A stretch of DNA of 64,000 nt from Monosiga brevicollis MX1 (Eukaryota > Opisthokonta > Choanoflagellata > Craspedida > Salpingoecidae): NCBI RefSeq assembly GCF_000002865.3, contig NW_001865056.1, positions 83,247 to 147,246 on the forward strand, written 5' to 3'. Every line of letters begins with the position of its first letter. The stretch's first letter is position 1. Both the position numbers and the translations under genes were made by a program. Below, piece by piece: positions 24,806 through 35,668 of the stretch. The notes beneath the pieces were generated by a model. It had not been told where the DNA came from, did not search any database, and saw only the letters and a program-made list of their open reading frames with translations.

Positions 24806-26797
24806 ATGGCGATGGCTCGGATCGTGGCTGCTGTCAGTGCTGCCGGGGTCGCTGCTTATACGATTCGTGTAAGTCTTGCCACGGGGCTTGCGGGTGGATG
24901 GTGGGAAGTCGGCTTGAGTGGGCGTTGAGCGGCGACATGCGAGCCTCAGCCCATCATTGTTCTTTCCCCCGCACATGATCCCCTTTGCCATGTCACACGC
25001 AGCGCTACACGGCGCACTGCAGTGGAGCAACCGGGGAGATGGCTTCGACTTTTGGTACGACTTGTGCCCACAGCTCTTGAAGGATCCTCCATCGCGGTGT
25101 CTTCATGTGACGCGCATGAGATGCTGTTTCAATGCTGGACAGTCTTCGAGTCTTGTTTCGAGCCTGCCCGCTCCTTCACTGAGCTGGCACGTGCGATTAG
25201 ACATGGGTCGTTATCGGGAGGCGCTGCATACACGTCATCTTGGCTGGCCAGCCGAGCATCGGTTTGTTTCCGACCCTTTTCGCTGGGTAAAACCCGTTGC
25301 ATGCACAGTCTTACCCCTGGGGCCACCATGTATGTATTCACTCATACAGGGTTCAAGTTGATACAACCATGACATGGGCTGGAGGCATTTTGCGCAGCAA
25401 GGGCCCTGATGCTCACGGCAGCGTGTTCATTGCTGATGAACAAACGGCTGGCATTGGGCGTCGAGGACGCGCCTGGAGCAGCGAGCGTCAGTGATCTGCA
25501 CACCGCGTTCCCCGCGCCCCTTCGCGAGGGCGGCCAGCTTATATTTTCACAATTGCGAGCCTCCGTGCCCAAAAACTAAGCAGTCATTCTGGACTCCATG
25601 TTGCAGGGTCGGACAATCTCTACTTTTCCTTTGTATATGCGCCAACGGTGCCAGACAAGGCCACACTTTTTACAGGCATGCAGTCATGCGGCTCCTGCGC
25701 TTGTTTTGCCTTGCAAAATGAACTGAACTGACGCTGAACCTGCGTCCACAACAGAAATGCAAAAGCTGAACTTTGCCATTTCCATCGCCACGGCCAAGAC
25801 TTGCCACGACTTTGGCGCCACCTCTGCTAAGTGAGTCAATGCTGCGGCCCTCGTCTTGAAGCTTGGATTAGCCTGCGCACGAGTCGCTTTTCCTTCCTCA
25901 GCTTCATCAAGCATGTACTCGGCGATTCGTCGCAACCTCTATGTGGTGGTGGTATAGAATCAAGTGGCCAAACGATGTGTGGATTGACGGACGCAAGGTA
26001 GGATGATGTACAGGCCCAGGCGTCGAGGTTGCCTTTTTTTTTTTTTTTTTTTTTGCCCATACACAGCGAAACCCCTAGCCTGGTTGTATCACTGAACGGG
26101 TAATGACGCAAATAGGTCTCTGGCATGCTTGTCAATTTCAATGGCATCAACGGTGGAGTAGCTGGCGTAGGAATCAATGTCAACCAAGTGTTTGACTTGA
26201 AGGGCTCCTTGCCTGCCATCAGCATTGCTCAGGTGCGTGAGGATGTGACTGTCGGATGCGGCAGCTTTGTGAAGAATAGAGCATCTGAAGTATGGGAATG
26301 CGGTTATTTGAACTATTACCTCTGCTGATTGCGCTAGGCAAGCGGGGCGCCAGTGTCTCGTGAGTGCGTGCTGGCCACCTTCTTCAACCACCTTGAGGAC
26401 ACCGTGGCGCTCGGCATGAGCGATGTGCTCAAAACTTATGCCGAGTACGATTTGTTAACGGGCCAGGTGGTGCGCGTGTTTCATCAAGCCCGCGATGTAA
26501 GTGTTCTACTAGGGCCAGCCGCGTGCCGTGTGCTGCTCAAGCATCGCCTTCTCAATAAGAGTGCATCTAGGTGGATGATCCCCGTGACTACGACGCCAAG
26601 GTGCTCGGGCTCGCCAAGGATGGAGGCCTGATGGTTCAGCGCTTGGATACCCACCAGCAGCTTTCGCTCTCCGGTGCGCCCCCTCGCCTTTCTGTCATCC
26701 GTTCACGACTGCCGAGGGTGCAGTATTTGACATTGCACAAGCTCATTTTTTTTCACTTCGCATAGGCGAGGAGATCAGCTTGCGACCCCGTGCATGA
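24806..26797 (+). CDS. HLCS: Biotin-protein ligase (holocarboxylase synthetase)
   Basis: Attaches biotin via biotinyl-AMP to a Lys of carboxylases. 344 aa, closer in size to bacterial BirA-type enzymes than to the long animal HLCS. Ten exons: 24806-24868, 25023-25261, 25350-25486, 25607-25675, 25755-25830, 25958-25997, 26116-26232, 26338-26496, 26571-26673, 26766-26797. The biotin/AMP loop is GIGRRGR (about residues 135-141), the active-site block is KWPND (about 197-201), followed by GRKVSGMLVNFNG and GVGINVN; a C-terminal SH3-like domain ends LRPRA. The N-terminal 21 residues (MAMARIVAAVSAAGVAAYTIR) are hydrophobic with basic residues, which could be a mitochondrial or membrane signal. Intron 4 appears to start with GC (25676). 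Exon 2 and the start are the least certain parts. Confidence 0.88.
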
Positions 26798-27391
26798 TGA
26801 CTGGCGTTGACGCACTCTTTGGTGTCATGTTAGCGCTAGGTAGATGACGTGTACCTAAAATCAATTCAAAGCTGGCCGTTGTCAGATCAACAAGACATCC
26901 CCTAAGTGGGCGCTGGAAAAGGAACAGTCAAAGCCTTGACACAAACAGGCACCCCAAACCGCTGATCTGCAGGAGTACTGCTGCCTCGTTTCACGTACGC
27001 AGTACAGCACTCGCGCGAGAACGGCCAAAACGGCCAAACTAGAAGGCGGGCAGGATTGCCACGGGGAGCAAAAGGCGTAAAAAAAAAACCAAGAACAAAA
27101 ACCAATCAAACACAGAATAAACAAACCCGTGTGTATAAGTAGCAAACACACCAACCCGTACCCAGATGGCGAGAAAATCAAGAGCGCCATATTAAAAAGC
27201 GTCCCAGACATGCAGAGGAAAAACAAAAAAACAAAAGATGGACGACACTGAAGAGAGAACAACGAGGGAGAGACGGTGGAAATGCATGCGCAGGAGCAGG
27301 CAGTGTTGGGAAGAGAGCAGGGTAGAAGAGCAAGTCGGAAAAGAGAGCGGGGACCACCGCGCGGCGGTGGGTGGGAGCCGCGGAAGGGCGG
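26798..27391. other. Convergent spacer
   Basis: 3' regions of the biotin ligase (+) and the mitochondrial carrier (-). A-rich patches occur at 27077-27110 and 27215-27240. No coding exon was seen. Confidence 0.6.
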
Positions 27392-29266
27392 CTATGCGCT
27401 TGTGGCCTGGGCGGTTGATGCTTGACGTGGCACGGGCGCCGCTGCTTCGTGGTGAGTCGGCGGTTCCTCGACGTCGTGTTGGATAAAATGCTTGAAGGCT
27501 TCGTACACAGACCAGGAGATGGCACCGGCCGGGGCGGTGAACATCATACGCGCGGCCCAGCCACGCGTAAAGCCGATCCAGCCGTCGCGGCGATACAGAT
27601 TGCGGGCAGCAATGACGGCACCAGTCAGGAAATTACTAGAGACGGCATCACCGGCCACCTTGGCACCGCGGCATTGCTCCTAGAAATGGGGCGGCAAATG
27701 GCAAGGACATGGTCAGGAGCCCGCCAGAAAAAGATGGGATGCTGAGACGGATGTGGTTGTGGAGTAAGCGTGCGCGCGAGCAAGAACATGCGCACATTAG
27801 TGTTGAGGTACGTCTTGCACACATCAAGGGGTGTGGTGACGGCAGCCGCTAAACCACCGGCAAAGGCACCGGCCACAAACTGCGAGCACCGAGCAAGGAG
27901 GAGTTTTGTGGTTTGATGGTTAGGCAAGGGGGGGGGGGGGGGGGGGGGGGGAANNNNNNNNNNNNNNNNNNNNNNNNNNNNNNNNNNNNNNNNNNNNNNN
28001 NNNGGGGGGGGGGGGGGTGATCGAGGCGATGATGGTGGCGAGGCATAAATGGCACAACGCACGTGAGCAGAGGGGCTGTATTCGCCACTCGGATTGACGA
28101 GGCGTTGGGTGTTGTCGTAGAGGACAATGTAGGCACTGTGGAACGGAATGTTCATGATCAACGAGGTGCTGAAGGAGCTGTTCAGATGAATGATGGCAAG
28201 GGGGAGGAGTGCAAAAGGGGGGTTAGAAGTCAAGTAGCACAGTGGGTGCACCGGATGCACGAAAGAGGTGCAGGACTCTTGGCCACGGGCACAGCGGGCA
28301 GAGTGGATGGGTGCACGCACCGATAAAACGCGCCCACGCCTTCGCGTTGGGCCACGCGCATGACGCAGTCCACGACGCTGCGATAGGGGCTGTTATGAAC
28401 CTGCATGCGCTGTTTGATGACTGATGGTAGGCAGGTGGGGGGGGGGGTGGGATTTGAGTTGAAGGATCAAAAACGACCAGGTCGGCCCAGAACAAGCGCT
28501 GGGCGGCGGATGAGGAGCGCGGGAGGAACAGGGCAGTTCATACCCTCGATGGGGTTCATAAAGCTATCATGAGCCACAGTGGCACAGACTGCCGCTCCGA
28601 CTGAAGTGGGGGAGGTGAGAGGCAAAGCACGGGGCCAAGGCATGCGTGAGCCAGAGGACACAGCAAACGGTTGGTCCTGTGACTGAGTTGGGGCTGAGAC
28701 CACCACGGCCAAACAGACCGTTGCCGGAAATGTGATGGTCGTGGGCGTTGAAGGCGACCTTGCCCTGTTCGTAGGCGGAAAAGTAAAGAGCATGGGCAGG
28801 ACCGGCCCCGAGGAGGACAGCACGGATGCCTGAATTGATCACAAACGAACGGCAGGAGGGAAGCGTGAGGAGGGGAAAAGCAGGAGGCACGTCAGCAGGT
28901 ATGGAGGGGCGGATCCTGGCTGCGTGGTGGTCGGTCGGATGGCAAGGGGCGTACCGTTGAAAAAGGAGCTTGGGCCCTCGTGGCGGAGCATGGATTGGGC
29001 ACAATTGATCATGCCACTGTACTGGTTTGAAGTCTGCAGCCGGGTCTGAGGATGGAGGGGAACGGGGTTGAGCTTACCAAGCCGTGCAGTGCTAGCGTCT
29101 CGCTCCAAGCCGGGACCAAACGGACCTTGATCACGTCAAAGGGGAACATGACTGTGTGTTCGAGCATGCCGGCAGCGCCGCCCGCCAGCATATGAGTGCC
29201 GGCGGAGGCATGGTCTGGCAGTGACTCGTAGTCATGATCAGCCTCGTTTTGCTGCGCGTTGTCCAT
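27392..29266 (-). CDS. SLC25A37: Mitoferrin-type mitochondrial carrier (iron importer)
   Basis: SLC25 carrier of the inner mitochondrial membrane, 328 aa. Eight exons: 29266-29126, 29045-28955, 28829-28719, 28600-28544, 28420-28321, 28177-28063, 27879-27796, 27679-27392. Three repeats each carry the carrier signature Px(D/E)xx(K/R): PFDVIKTR, NPIEVIKQR and PLDVCKT. The first two are split by introns. Mitoferrin-like features are YESLP...[13 protein letters not shown] at the N-terminus, [19 protein letters not shown], the [19 protein letters not shown] helix and [12 protein letters not shown] near the end. These make it an Mrs3/4-mitoferrin orthologue, expected to deliver Fe2+ for haem and Fe-S synthesis. 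The C-terminal 30 residues are Pro/Ala-rich and not conserved. A 50-N gap lies in the intron between exons 6 and 7. Confidence 0.93.
27930..28017. other. Assembly gap (50 N, 27954-28003) bounded by G runs
   Basis: Same form as the gap at 17111. Exon phases on both sides join directly, so no coding sequence need be missing. Confidence 0.95.
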
Positions 29267-29877
29267 AGTGCCGCTCCACCGACCGACGGTCCCTCCTCCT
29301 TCACGCGGTAGCGGTTGCCGTCGTCTTGAACCAGTCCACGTGTGCACGCACAATGGTCCAATGGTCAGGGCCAAACCCCCAGAGCGGAGAGAACAAAGAT
29401 CCAGAAGATGGAAGCAACAGGCTGCTGAGAGACCGCTCACAGCAAGCGAAGCGCGCTCAGAGCAGGAGGGTTCACCAAGCGAGAGGGCCGGGAGGGGGAA
29501 CCAGCGAGCACCAGCGGTCAGAAACAAATGCAGCAGCAGCAGGAAGTTGATTCGCGTTTTGTTCAATCTCTGTGTGTGACTTGTCTTGATGCTCTCTCTC
29601 TGATTGGGTTACTCGCTTTGTCGTATTCTCTGGATATTGGTTTGTTAAAGCTATGTGGGTGTATCTCTCGATGGTACACTCTCTGCCAATGTCACGCTTT
29701 CGTTTTTCTATCTCTCTCTAGATGTTTGCTTCTGTCTCTGTCTCTGTCACTTCGTCTCTCTCCAACGCACAACTTGTGTTCGTGCAGGTGTCGGTCGAGT
29801 CTGCTCCTGCTGCTGCTGCTGCCTGCGGGGCTTGCTTCCATCGTTGATGCTACTACTTTGGTGCTTGAGGTGCTTAG

Positions 29878-29880
<3 letters not shown>

Positions 29881-29920
<40 letters not shown>
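29881..29920. repeat. (TG)20 microsatellite
   Basis: Forty bases of uninterrupted TG. Confidence 0.95.
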
Positions 29921-29922
<2 letters not shown>

Positions 29923-30439
29923 CGGGGGAAGGGTTGTTTTGCGTCCCGCCACCGCGTCGGGTTTGCAGCCTCCCCCCCCCTCTCTCTCTCTCTGTGATTT
30001 CGAGCATTGCACGCCAATTTCGCTGCAGAGTGGGGGTGGTGGAGCCGTAGGTGTGGTGTGGAGAGGCGGGAGCGCCACTCGGAGGGCTTGGGCGTCTTTG
30101 GTAGCGTGGTGCTTGCAGCAGAGGATGAGATGACGCCTGCTGCCCGCGGTATCAAGCAAGCATGGTGCTATCTATGACCGGGCGGGAGGCAACTGAACGG
30201 TCCCCACCGTGCCATAGGAAGGGAGCTGAAGCTAGCTTCTTGGTATGCCGCTGCAGCCATTCAAGGCCGCAAAGCCGTGACTTGAGGGTGGCGTTGGGTG
30301 TTCCTAGCACCATTTCCATTCTTCAAGGGAACCGTATCCACCTCCTGCCGATGCCGTTTCATCGGAGGGCGATGCTGAGCCCGGTTTGCGGCTGCCCTTT
30401 CGCCCATCGATGGGACAATGGCTGGGCAAGGAGTTGATG

Positions 30440-30640
30440 TAGTTCTTAAACAAGTATCTGCGGCATTAAAATCACATTTAGAAGAAAAAAAGTGAAGTTT
30501 ATGAAGCTCGTATAAGTAATTAAACAAGAGAAGTTGTAGATGTGCTAAGTGTTAATGTAGCAAAATGTAGGGTTATTGATGTAGTAAATCAAGTTAACGC
30601 AGATGATATTCCTATGACGCAGTAGCCCGTTATTTATGAG
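30440..30640. other. AT-rich island of unlike composition
   Basis: About 200 bp with visibly low GC (GTAATTAAAC, GTTAATGTAGC, GATGTAGTAAATCAAG), in contrast to the GC-rich surroundings. It could be inserted DNA (organellar or mobile) or a regulatory spacer. No gene was recognised; one frame stays open for only about 33 codons. Confidence 0.5.
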
Positions 30641-31033
30641 CAATGACGCAGGACGTGTCAGGACACGTGTACCCCTGGCCTCATCTCACTGCCTTCGCTT
30701 TCTCGAAAACCAATGGTTATGCTCACTTCCTTCGTTGATTAAAAATTATCAAGTGTGATAATTGTCACAGTGTTTCTAACCGAGTTCACTCTCTCTTTTT
30801 TTTTTTTTTTTGTGTGAGTGGCGCGAAGGTGGCGGTCGCCTTGTGTGCCACTCGCTCCCCGCTCCCCCCCCCTCCCCAGCTGGTACTGGCAAGCAGCTTG
30901 GGGCAGCGTGAGCGGCTTGATCAAGGATATCAGAGTCCAACGAGAGGACATGATGTTGGTTTGTGATGCTCACAATGTTAAATCTCTTGGTTCTTTGCCT
31001 CTCATGCAGAGCACGTCTTTTCCATCATTCACC

Positions 31034-31634
31034 ATGTCGAGCACGCCCGCCGAGTTTCTGAAGCACATCGTGGGCCAGCCCGTGTTGGTTCGCCTTCACA
31101 CTGGCATCGACTACAAAGGTTGGTATTACCACTGCACAACATGCCAAGATGTGTTTGCTTCTACCCTTGGCTTTGTTCTGAAAAGTCCAGAGAAGTTGTC
31201 TCCCGACCCGTGTCGACTCACCGGGTCTGCTTTATCGCTTCTCGACCTTCCAGGCAAGCTGGCCTGCCTCGATGGCTTCATGAACATCGCGCTCGAAGAG
31301 ACGGAAGAATACGTCAACGGCCAGGTTCATACCCTTGCTTCCTGCGTGCCCCCCCCCCCACATTTACGCTTGCGCGGGCAACCCCTTGTGCGTTGTGCCG
31401 GTGACCACAAGGCAAGGTCTGCTCACCTCCTTCTTGCCCTTGTCTTCCCTCCTTCTCTGCTTGTTTCAACTCTTTATCAGCTGCGGAATCGTTATGGTGA
31501 TGCCTTTATTCGTGGCAACAACGGTGGGTTTTGCTCTGATGCCTGGTCTTTGTGCCCACTGTTGATGGCATGACTCATGGCATTTTTCATTTCAACCTTG
31601 CATTCGTGTAGTTCTGTACATCAGTGCCATCTGA
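31034..31634 (+). CDS. LSM6: U6 snRNA-associated Sm-like protein LSM6
   Basis: Sm-fold subunit of the LSM1-7 (mRNA decay) and LSM2-8 (U6 snRNP) rings, 73 aa. Four exons: 31034-31118, 31254-31324, 31481-31523, 31612-31634. Sm1 motif: FLKHIVGQPVLVRLHTG.DYKGKLACLDGFMNIAL (dot marks Ile). Sm2 motif: AFIRGNNVLYIS, which is the diagnostic RGNN of the family. LSM6-specific EETEEYVNGQLRNRYGDAF lies between them. The last exon encodes only seven residues plus stop. The chosen ATG is directly upstream of the conserved TPAEFLK start seen in LSM6 orthologues. Confident. Confidence 0.97.
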
Positions 31635-32341
31635 GCACGGCCAACGCCGGGGGCGGCCCTCTACCCCCTTGTTTCGTAAATCCTTCTGTCCCAAACCTTC
31701 CTCGCTGATGGCGATGGTGCATGTACTTTCCCTGTCGATCGGACAGCGTGTTTATCCCGGTCTCATCTTCTCCCCTTGCACCTTCTCCCCGCATTGCGGC
31801 CGGAGAAGAGAAAGAAGAATAAAGCTACACGACTCTCAACAGAAAAAAAAATAATTCATAAAACGGATTTGCAGTCTCTGCCAGCATTTTACCGGGCGTG
31901 TTCCAACAGCATCTGTGCATCTTGATTGTCAACCACGTGCCAATGAAACAATGACCACGCCGCCCCGTCCGACACAGGCATACGGGGCCAACGCGGGCAA
32001 CAGCAAGTGGCAACACAAACAACAAATCCCAGAAATCAAGAAAAAGCTTTAAACTACAGACAACGCAGACCAGACGTTGGCCCAACAGGTGTGCCGCCGA
32101 TACATACTGGCTCATGACAGAGGTGTGCGACACAATGCACAAGGGCAACAACCAAAAACAACAGCAAGGGTGAAACAACAACAAGGTGACACCAAACCAG
32201 GCGCGTGGAGACCCCGAGGGCGTATGGCTCGGCCAAGCACGGGGTCAAGGCAAGGGATGGGACGCAAGCGACACTGTCGGAAGACATGCAAGACCAGATG
32301 ATTGGCCGATCTCGGCCAAAGGCATAGGCCCGCCCGGCCGC
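31635..32341. other. Convergent spacer, LSM6 / ING
   Basis: 3' regions of LSM6 (+) and the ING-type gene (-). No coding exon was recognised. Confidence 0.6.
31818..31823 (+). terminator. Possible polyadenylation signal of LSM6
   Basis: AATAAA lies 184 nt after the LSM6 stop, in non-coding sequence, on the sense strand. Plausible but unproved. Confidence 0.35.
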
Positions 32342-33653
32342 TCAGCGGCGGCGAGACTGTGCAACCATGGGCTTGCACGTGGGACAAAACCTAGGGGCCA
32401 AACAATCAAGGGTTTGGTCAAGAGTTGAAGGAGCAAGATATCGACACTTGCGAGAGCCCTAATCTCCGTCCTTCTGGCCTTTTGGCTTGGAGCTCGGAAT
32501 TTGAGAGACATACCATTTCTTGGTATCTGGGGGCCCCGTGAGGCCGACGCAGGTGTAGTGAAACCATTGCCCGGGGCAATCCGGGTTGTCACACCCAACC
32601 ATTTCGCCGGTGCCCGTGCAACCTTCAATGCAGTACTTATCACCTTCCTCTTCCTCGGCGTCCTGCGCGCCGCGCTTTTTGGTGTCAGTCTGTTCCTCTT
32701 GGTAAATGACGGCGTCGATATCGTCGTTGTCAACCGAAAGGTTCTCCTGAGCCCGACGAGCTGCTTGACGACTTTTCCCGCGCTTTGAGTTATCACGGGA
32801 CTTGCTCTGACGCGCACCACCACTGGTGGTGTCGGTGCCCGCCTCTTCTTCATCCTCGTCTTGAGTTTGCTGGGGCTCGGCGCGATGCGCGCGCTTGCGC
32901 CGCGATGAGGATGACGCAGTGGAAGCTAAGGACAGGAGCCATGCCGTGTAAGCAACAAGAGGCGACAACAACACAACGGCAGCAGCAGTGGCCAGAGTAG
33001 CACAAAGGCGCGGCTCGGATGGCGTCGGATCGTTACACCATCAACGACGGCAGCACCCAAGCGGTGAAGGGTGTGGCCAGACAAGGCACGTACGGCGCTT
33101 TGCATCCTTGTTGCTTTGAGGCGGGTTCTTGAGACCCTCCTTGGCCAGGTAGGCGCCGCTGTGGTAGTCCCGTTGCAGGCCATCGATGATGGCCATACGG
33201 TCAGTCACCAGCGTTTTGCAGTCCTCGGCCAGAGCCGCGCGCACCGTTTCCAGATGCTTCATGTTATGTAAGTGTTCCTGCGAGCCGGACCCAGTCAGGT
33301 TGTAAGGTTGACGCACGGTCAAACGACAAGCCCTAGGGTCAGGCTAGCAGACAAAGCCGGCCGACGCACCAGGCAGTTTGCGACATGTTTTGTGGCATTT
33401 TGAGGCTTGTCTTTGGCCAGCTTGGCGGCTTCAAGCGCCCGCTTTAAAAAGTCTGGACTCCCAATCAAATCGAGCGCACGGACAGCGTCGAGGCGAATGA
33501 GCACGCGCCCACCGGATCTCAAGCCGAGGGGGCGCAGCAGTGCGTACCGTCAATGTCATGTTCATATTGGTGGAGGTGGGTGAGAGCCCGCTGCAGGTCC
33601 AGCGCCGCGTCCTCGGCCAAATCCAAAAAGTTTTCGAGGTACTCCAACGACAT
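32342..33653 (-). CDS. ING-family PHD-finger protein
   Basis: Chromatin reader expected to bind H3K4me3 and recruit histone acetyltransferase or deacetylase complexes. 277 aa. Five exons: 33653-33548, 33452-33370, 33277-33094, 32925-32514, 32390-32342. The N-terminus is the ING-type helix ([24 protein letters not shown] is the pattern, here given up to residue 24 in two parts: [12 protein letters not shown] and [12 protein letters not shown]). A charged, Ser/Lys/Glu-rich linker follows. The C-terminal PHD finger has [16 protein letters not shown] and WFHYTCVGL. The finger's last Cys pair (WFCPTC) is on a separate 49-nt exon; the codon for Trp spans the intron (TG/G). Reading through that donor gives a false truncated end (WYVSQI). 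The exon 2 start was set by phase and is the weakest boundary. Which ING subtype this is cannot be told. Confidence 0.82.
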
Positions 33654-34046
33654 CCTCAATGGTCGCCGCCGACTCAACCGTCCTTGGCCGCTCGAGGGAG
33701 CGGGTGTCTGATCAAAACCAGCACAGGGCCGTGGAACCAATGCAAAGCGCTAGCAAAGGCCCAAAGCCAAGCAAGGGAAAGGAAAGCAGCAGAGGCAGCA
33801 GAGGCAGCAGAGGCAGCAGAGGCAGTAGACGCGCACGCTTGCGCACGGGAGCGAGGCCACACACAGGCGCGCGGCACTTCCAACAAGAAAGTGTGTGTGT
33901 GTGTGTGGTGTTGAGAGGGCGGGTACAAGGTCTTAACCCGTTCACTGCTGTCGTATATCAAACACATAGAACAAAGCACACACTTTGATTTTATTCCATC
34001 ATAATGTGAACATTGTTACACTACGCCTCTTTTGAGCTTGACGACG

Positions 34047-34081
<35 letters not shown>

Positions 34082-34209
34082 TAAAAATTTCAAGTGTGTG
34101 CGCTCGGTTCTGTGGAGGGGAGGGGGTTTGAGATGGGCGGTGGCGGGTCGAGGGTTAGCCTCCTTTGGACCAAAAGGGCACGGGCTGGGATTGAAAGTGG
34201 ATCATTGTG

Positions 34210-34261
<52 letters not shown>

Positions 34262-34487
34262 AGTGTGGGTGCGGATCACCGATGAACCATGATGGAAGAG
34301 GGTCCCGGTGGATCTGCAAGATGGCGCGTTTTAATGAAACAGCTTTGGCTCACCAGGAACTTGCTGTTGACCCAAATGCAAACAGGCCTTTTCGGTCCGA
34401 CGATTCGCAAACAGCGTTGGCTGAAAGCCCTTGCGAGAGTTGATTGGACACAGGACTTGAGCTCTTCGCTCGACACGCACCGGCGAC
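33654..34487. other. Divergent spacer, ING (-) / ARL3-A (+)
   Basis: Contains a GCAGAG trinucleotide-type repeat (33786-33826), (TC)n with a T run (34047-34082) and (GT)n (34217-34260). The part from about 34091 recurs upstream of the second ARL3 gene. No other exon was seen. Confidence 0.6.
34217..34260. repeat. (GT)n microsatellite
   Basis: About 22 uninterrupted GT units upstream of ARL3-A. Confidence 0.95.
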
Positions 34488-35668
34488 ATGGTACGGGCGG
34501 CGCTGCCCATGCTGTTATTCGAAACGCAGATGTCTCAAAGCTGACCATCGGCTGGTTGGTTGTAGGGCCTGCTCTCGCTGTTCCGGGGGATGAAAGGCGA
34601 GAAGAAGGACTTGCGTATTCTTTTGCTAGGTCTCGACAACGCTGGTGCGTGAAAGGTGCACAAGGTTTCGCCACGCCGCATCCTACATTCCTCGTGTGAA
34701 AGCGACCTGAGCTCATGCGCTCGCCCACTGGCTTTCGTGGTGCTGCAGGCAAGACCACGATTTTGAAAAGCTTGGCAGATGAGGACATTACGCACATTAC
34801 ACCCACTCATGTCTGTGGTGCACCCTCTGCGCCCCATGTCACCAGCGGCGGTGAGCTTACCACCCTTTCCGGCGACGCTCACCTTTTGTGCGTGACTTTT
34901 GCTTAGGGCTTTAACATCAAGTCGGTGACCTCGTCAGGCTTCAAGCTCAACGTGTGGGACATTGGGGGCCAGCGCAAGATTCGCCCCTACTGGCGCAACT
35001 ACTTTGATGACACTGACGTCTTGGTTCGTAACTGAAGAGGTTGAGACAAGACAGGAACGCTCTCTTTGATTCAGGGGTGCGGTGACGCGGTCGGGGTGTG
35101 TCATCATGCAAAGGCCTCTCACGCCCGCGACCATTTTGCTAGATCTATGTCATTGACTCGGCCGACCAAAAGCGGTTTGAGGAGACGGGCGAGGTCAGTG
35201 CTTGGCGTGCTGCTGCATCGTCGGGCTCCTCGTCAAAATTGGCCCTGCGGTCTGCCTTGACTCACGACATGAAACATCCCCGTGTGCGTGTGCGTGTGCG
35301 CGGGCGTGTGCATGTGCGTGTGTTTGCTCGGGTAGGAGCTGGCAGAGCTGCTGGAGGAGGCCAAGCTCAAAGGTGTGGCAGTCCTGATCTATGCAAACAA
35401 GCAAGATTTGCACACGGCGGCCAAGGCCTCGGACATTGCCACGGGTCTGAACCTGCATACTATCCGTGAGCGTGCATGGCAGATCCAGCCATGCTCGGCC
35501 GTCACCGGCGAAGGCGTCAAGGTTCGTTCGATAGGATAGGAGCAACTCCATTTGCCATCCATTCGTGTTTGGCTTTGTCCAGGCATACTCGGCTCTCCTC
35601 AGCACTGCCCCTTATAGGATGGCATGGAGTGGGTCATCAAGACAGTGAGCAAGAAGAAGAAGAAATAA
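34488..35668 (+). CDS. ARL3: ADP-ribosylation factor-like 3 (ARL3), copy A
   Basis: Small GTPase that, in its GTP form, releases lipidated cargo from UNC119/PDE6D carriers for delivery to cilia. 182 aa, exactly the family length. Seven exons: 34488-34490 (ATG only), 34566-34644, 34749-34810, 34907-35023, 35143-35193, 35336-35521, 35618-35668. Motifs: MGLLS N-terminus, P-loop GLDNAGKT (residues 23-30), switch [19 protein letters not shown], base-binding NKQD, SAVTGEG, and a Lys-rich end. At the exon 3/4 junction the usual TPTQG reads TPTHG (CAT/GT donor). This copy is otherwise the conserved one of the pair and probably holds the ancestral role. Confidence 0.96.

Larger units (their letters stand above)
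29267..31033. promoter_or_regulatory. Divergent spacer, mitoferrin (-) / LSM6 (+)
   Basis: About 1.77 kb containing both promoters. It has a CT-rich region (29715-29765), a (TG)n microsatellite (29881-29920), GC-rich low-complexity sequence, and then a marked AT-rich island (about 30440-30640). Open frames over 29528-30159 run through the repeats and show no family similarity. No exon is supported. Confidence 0.5.

Noticed and set aside
29528-30159. Frames of 131-201 codons across (TG)n
   Set aside because: Open because of the Cys-Val or Thr-His dipeptide repeat; flanking parts show no conservation.
32459-32514. ING protein ending in [18 protein letters not shown]
   Set aside because: This is read-through into an intron; a GTATGT donor and a downstream exon complete the PHD zinc ligands.
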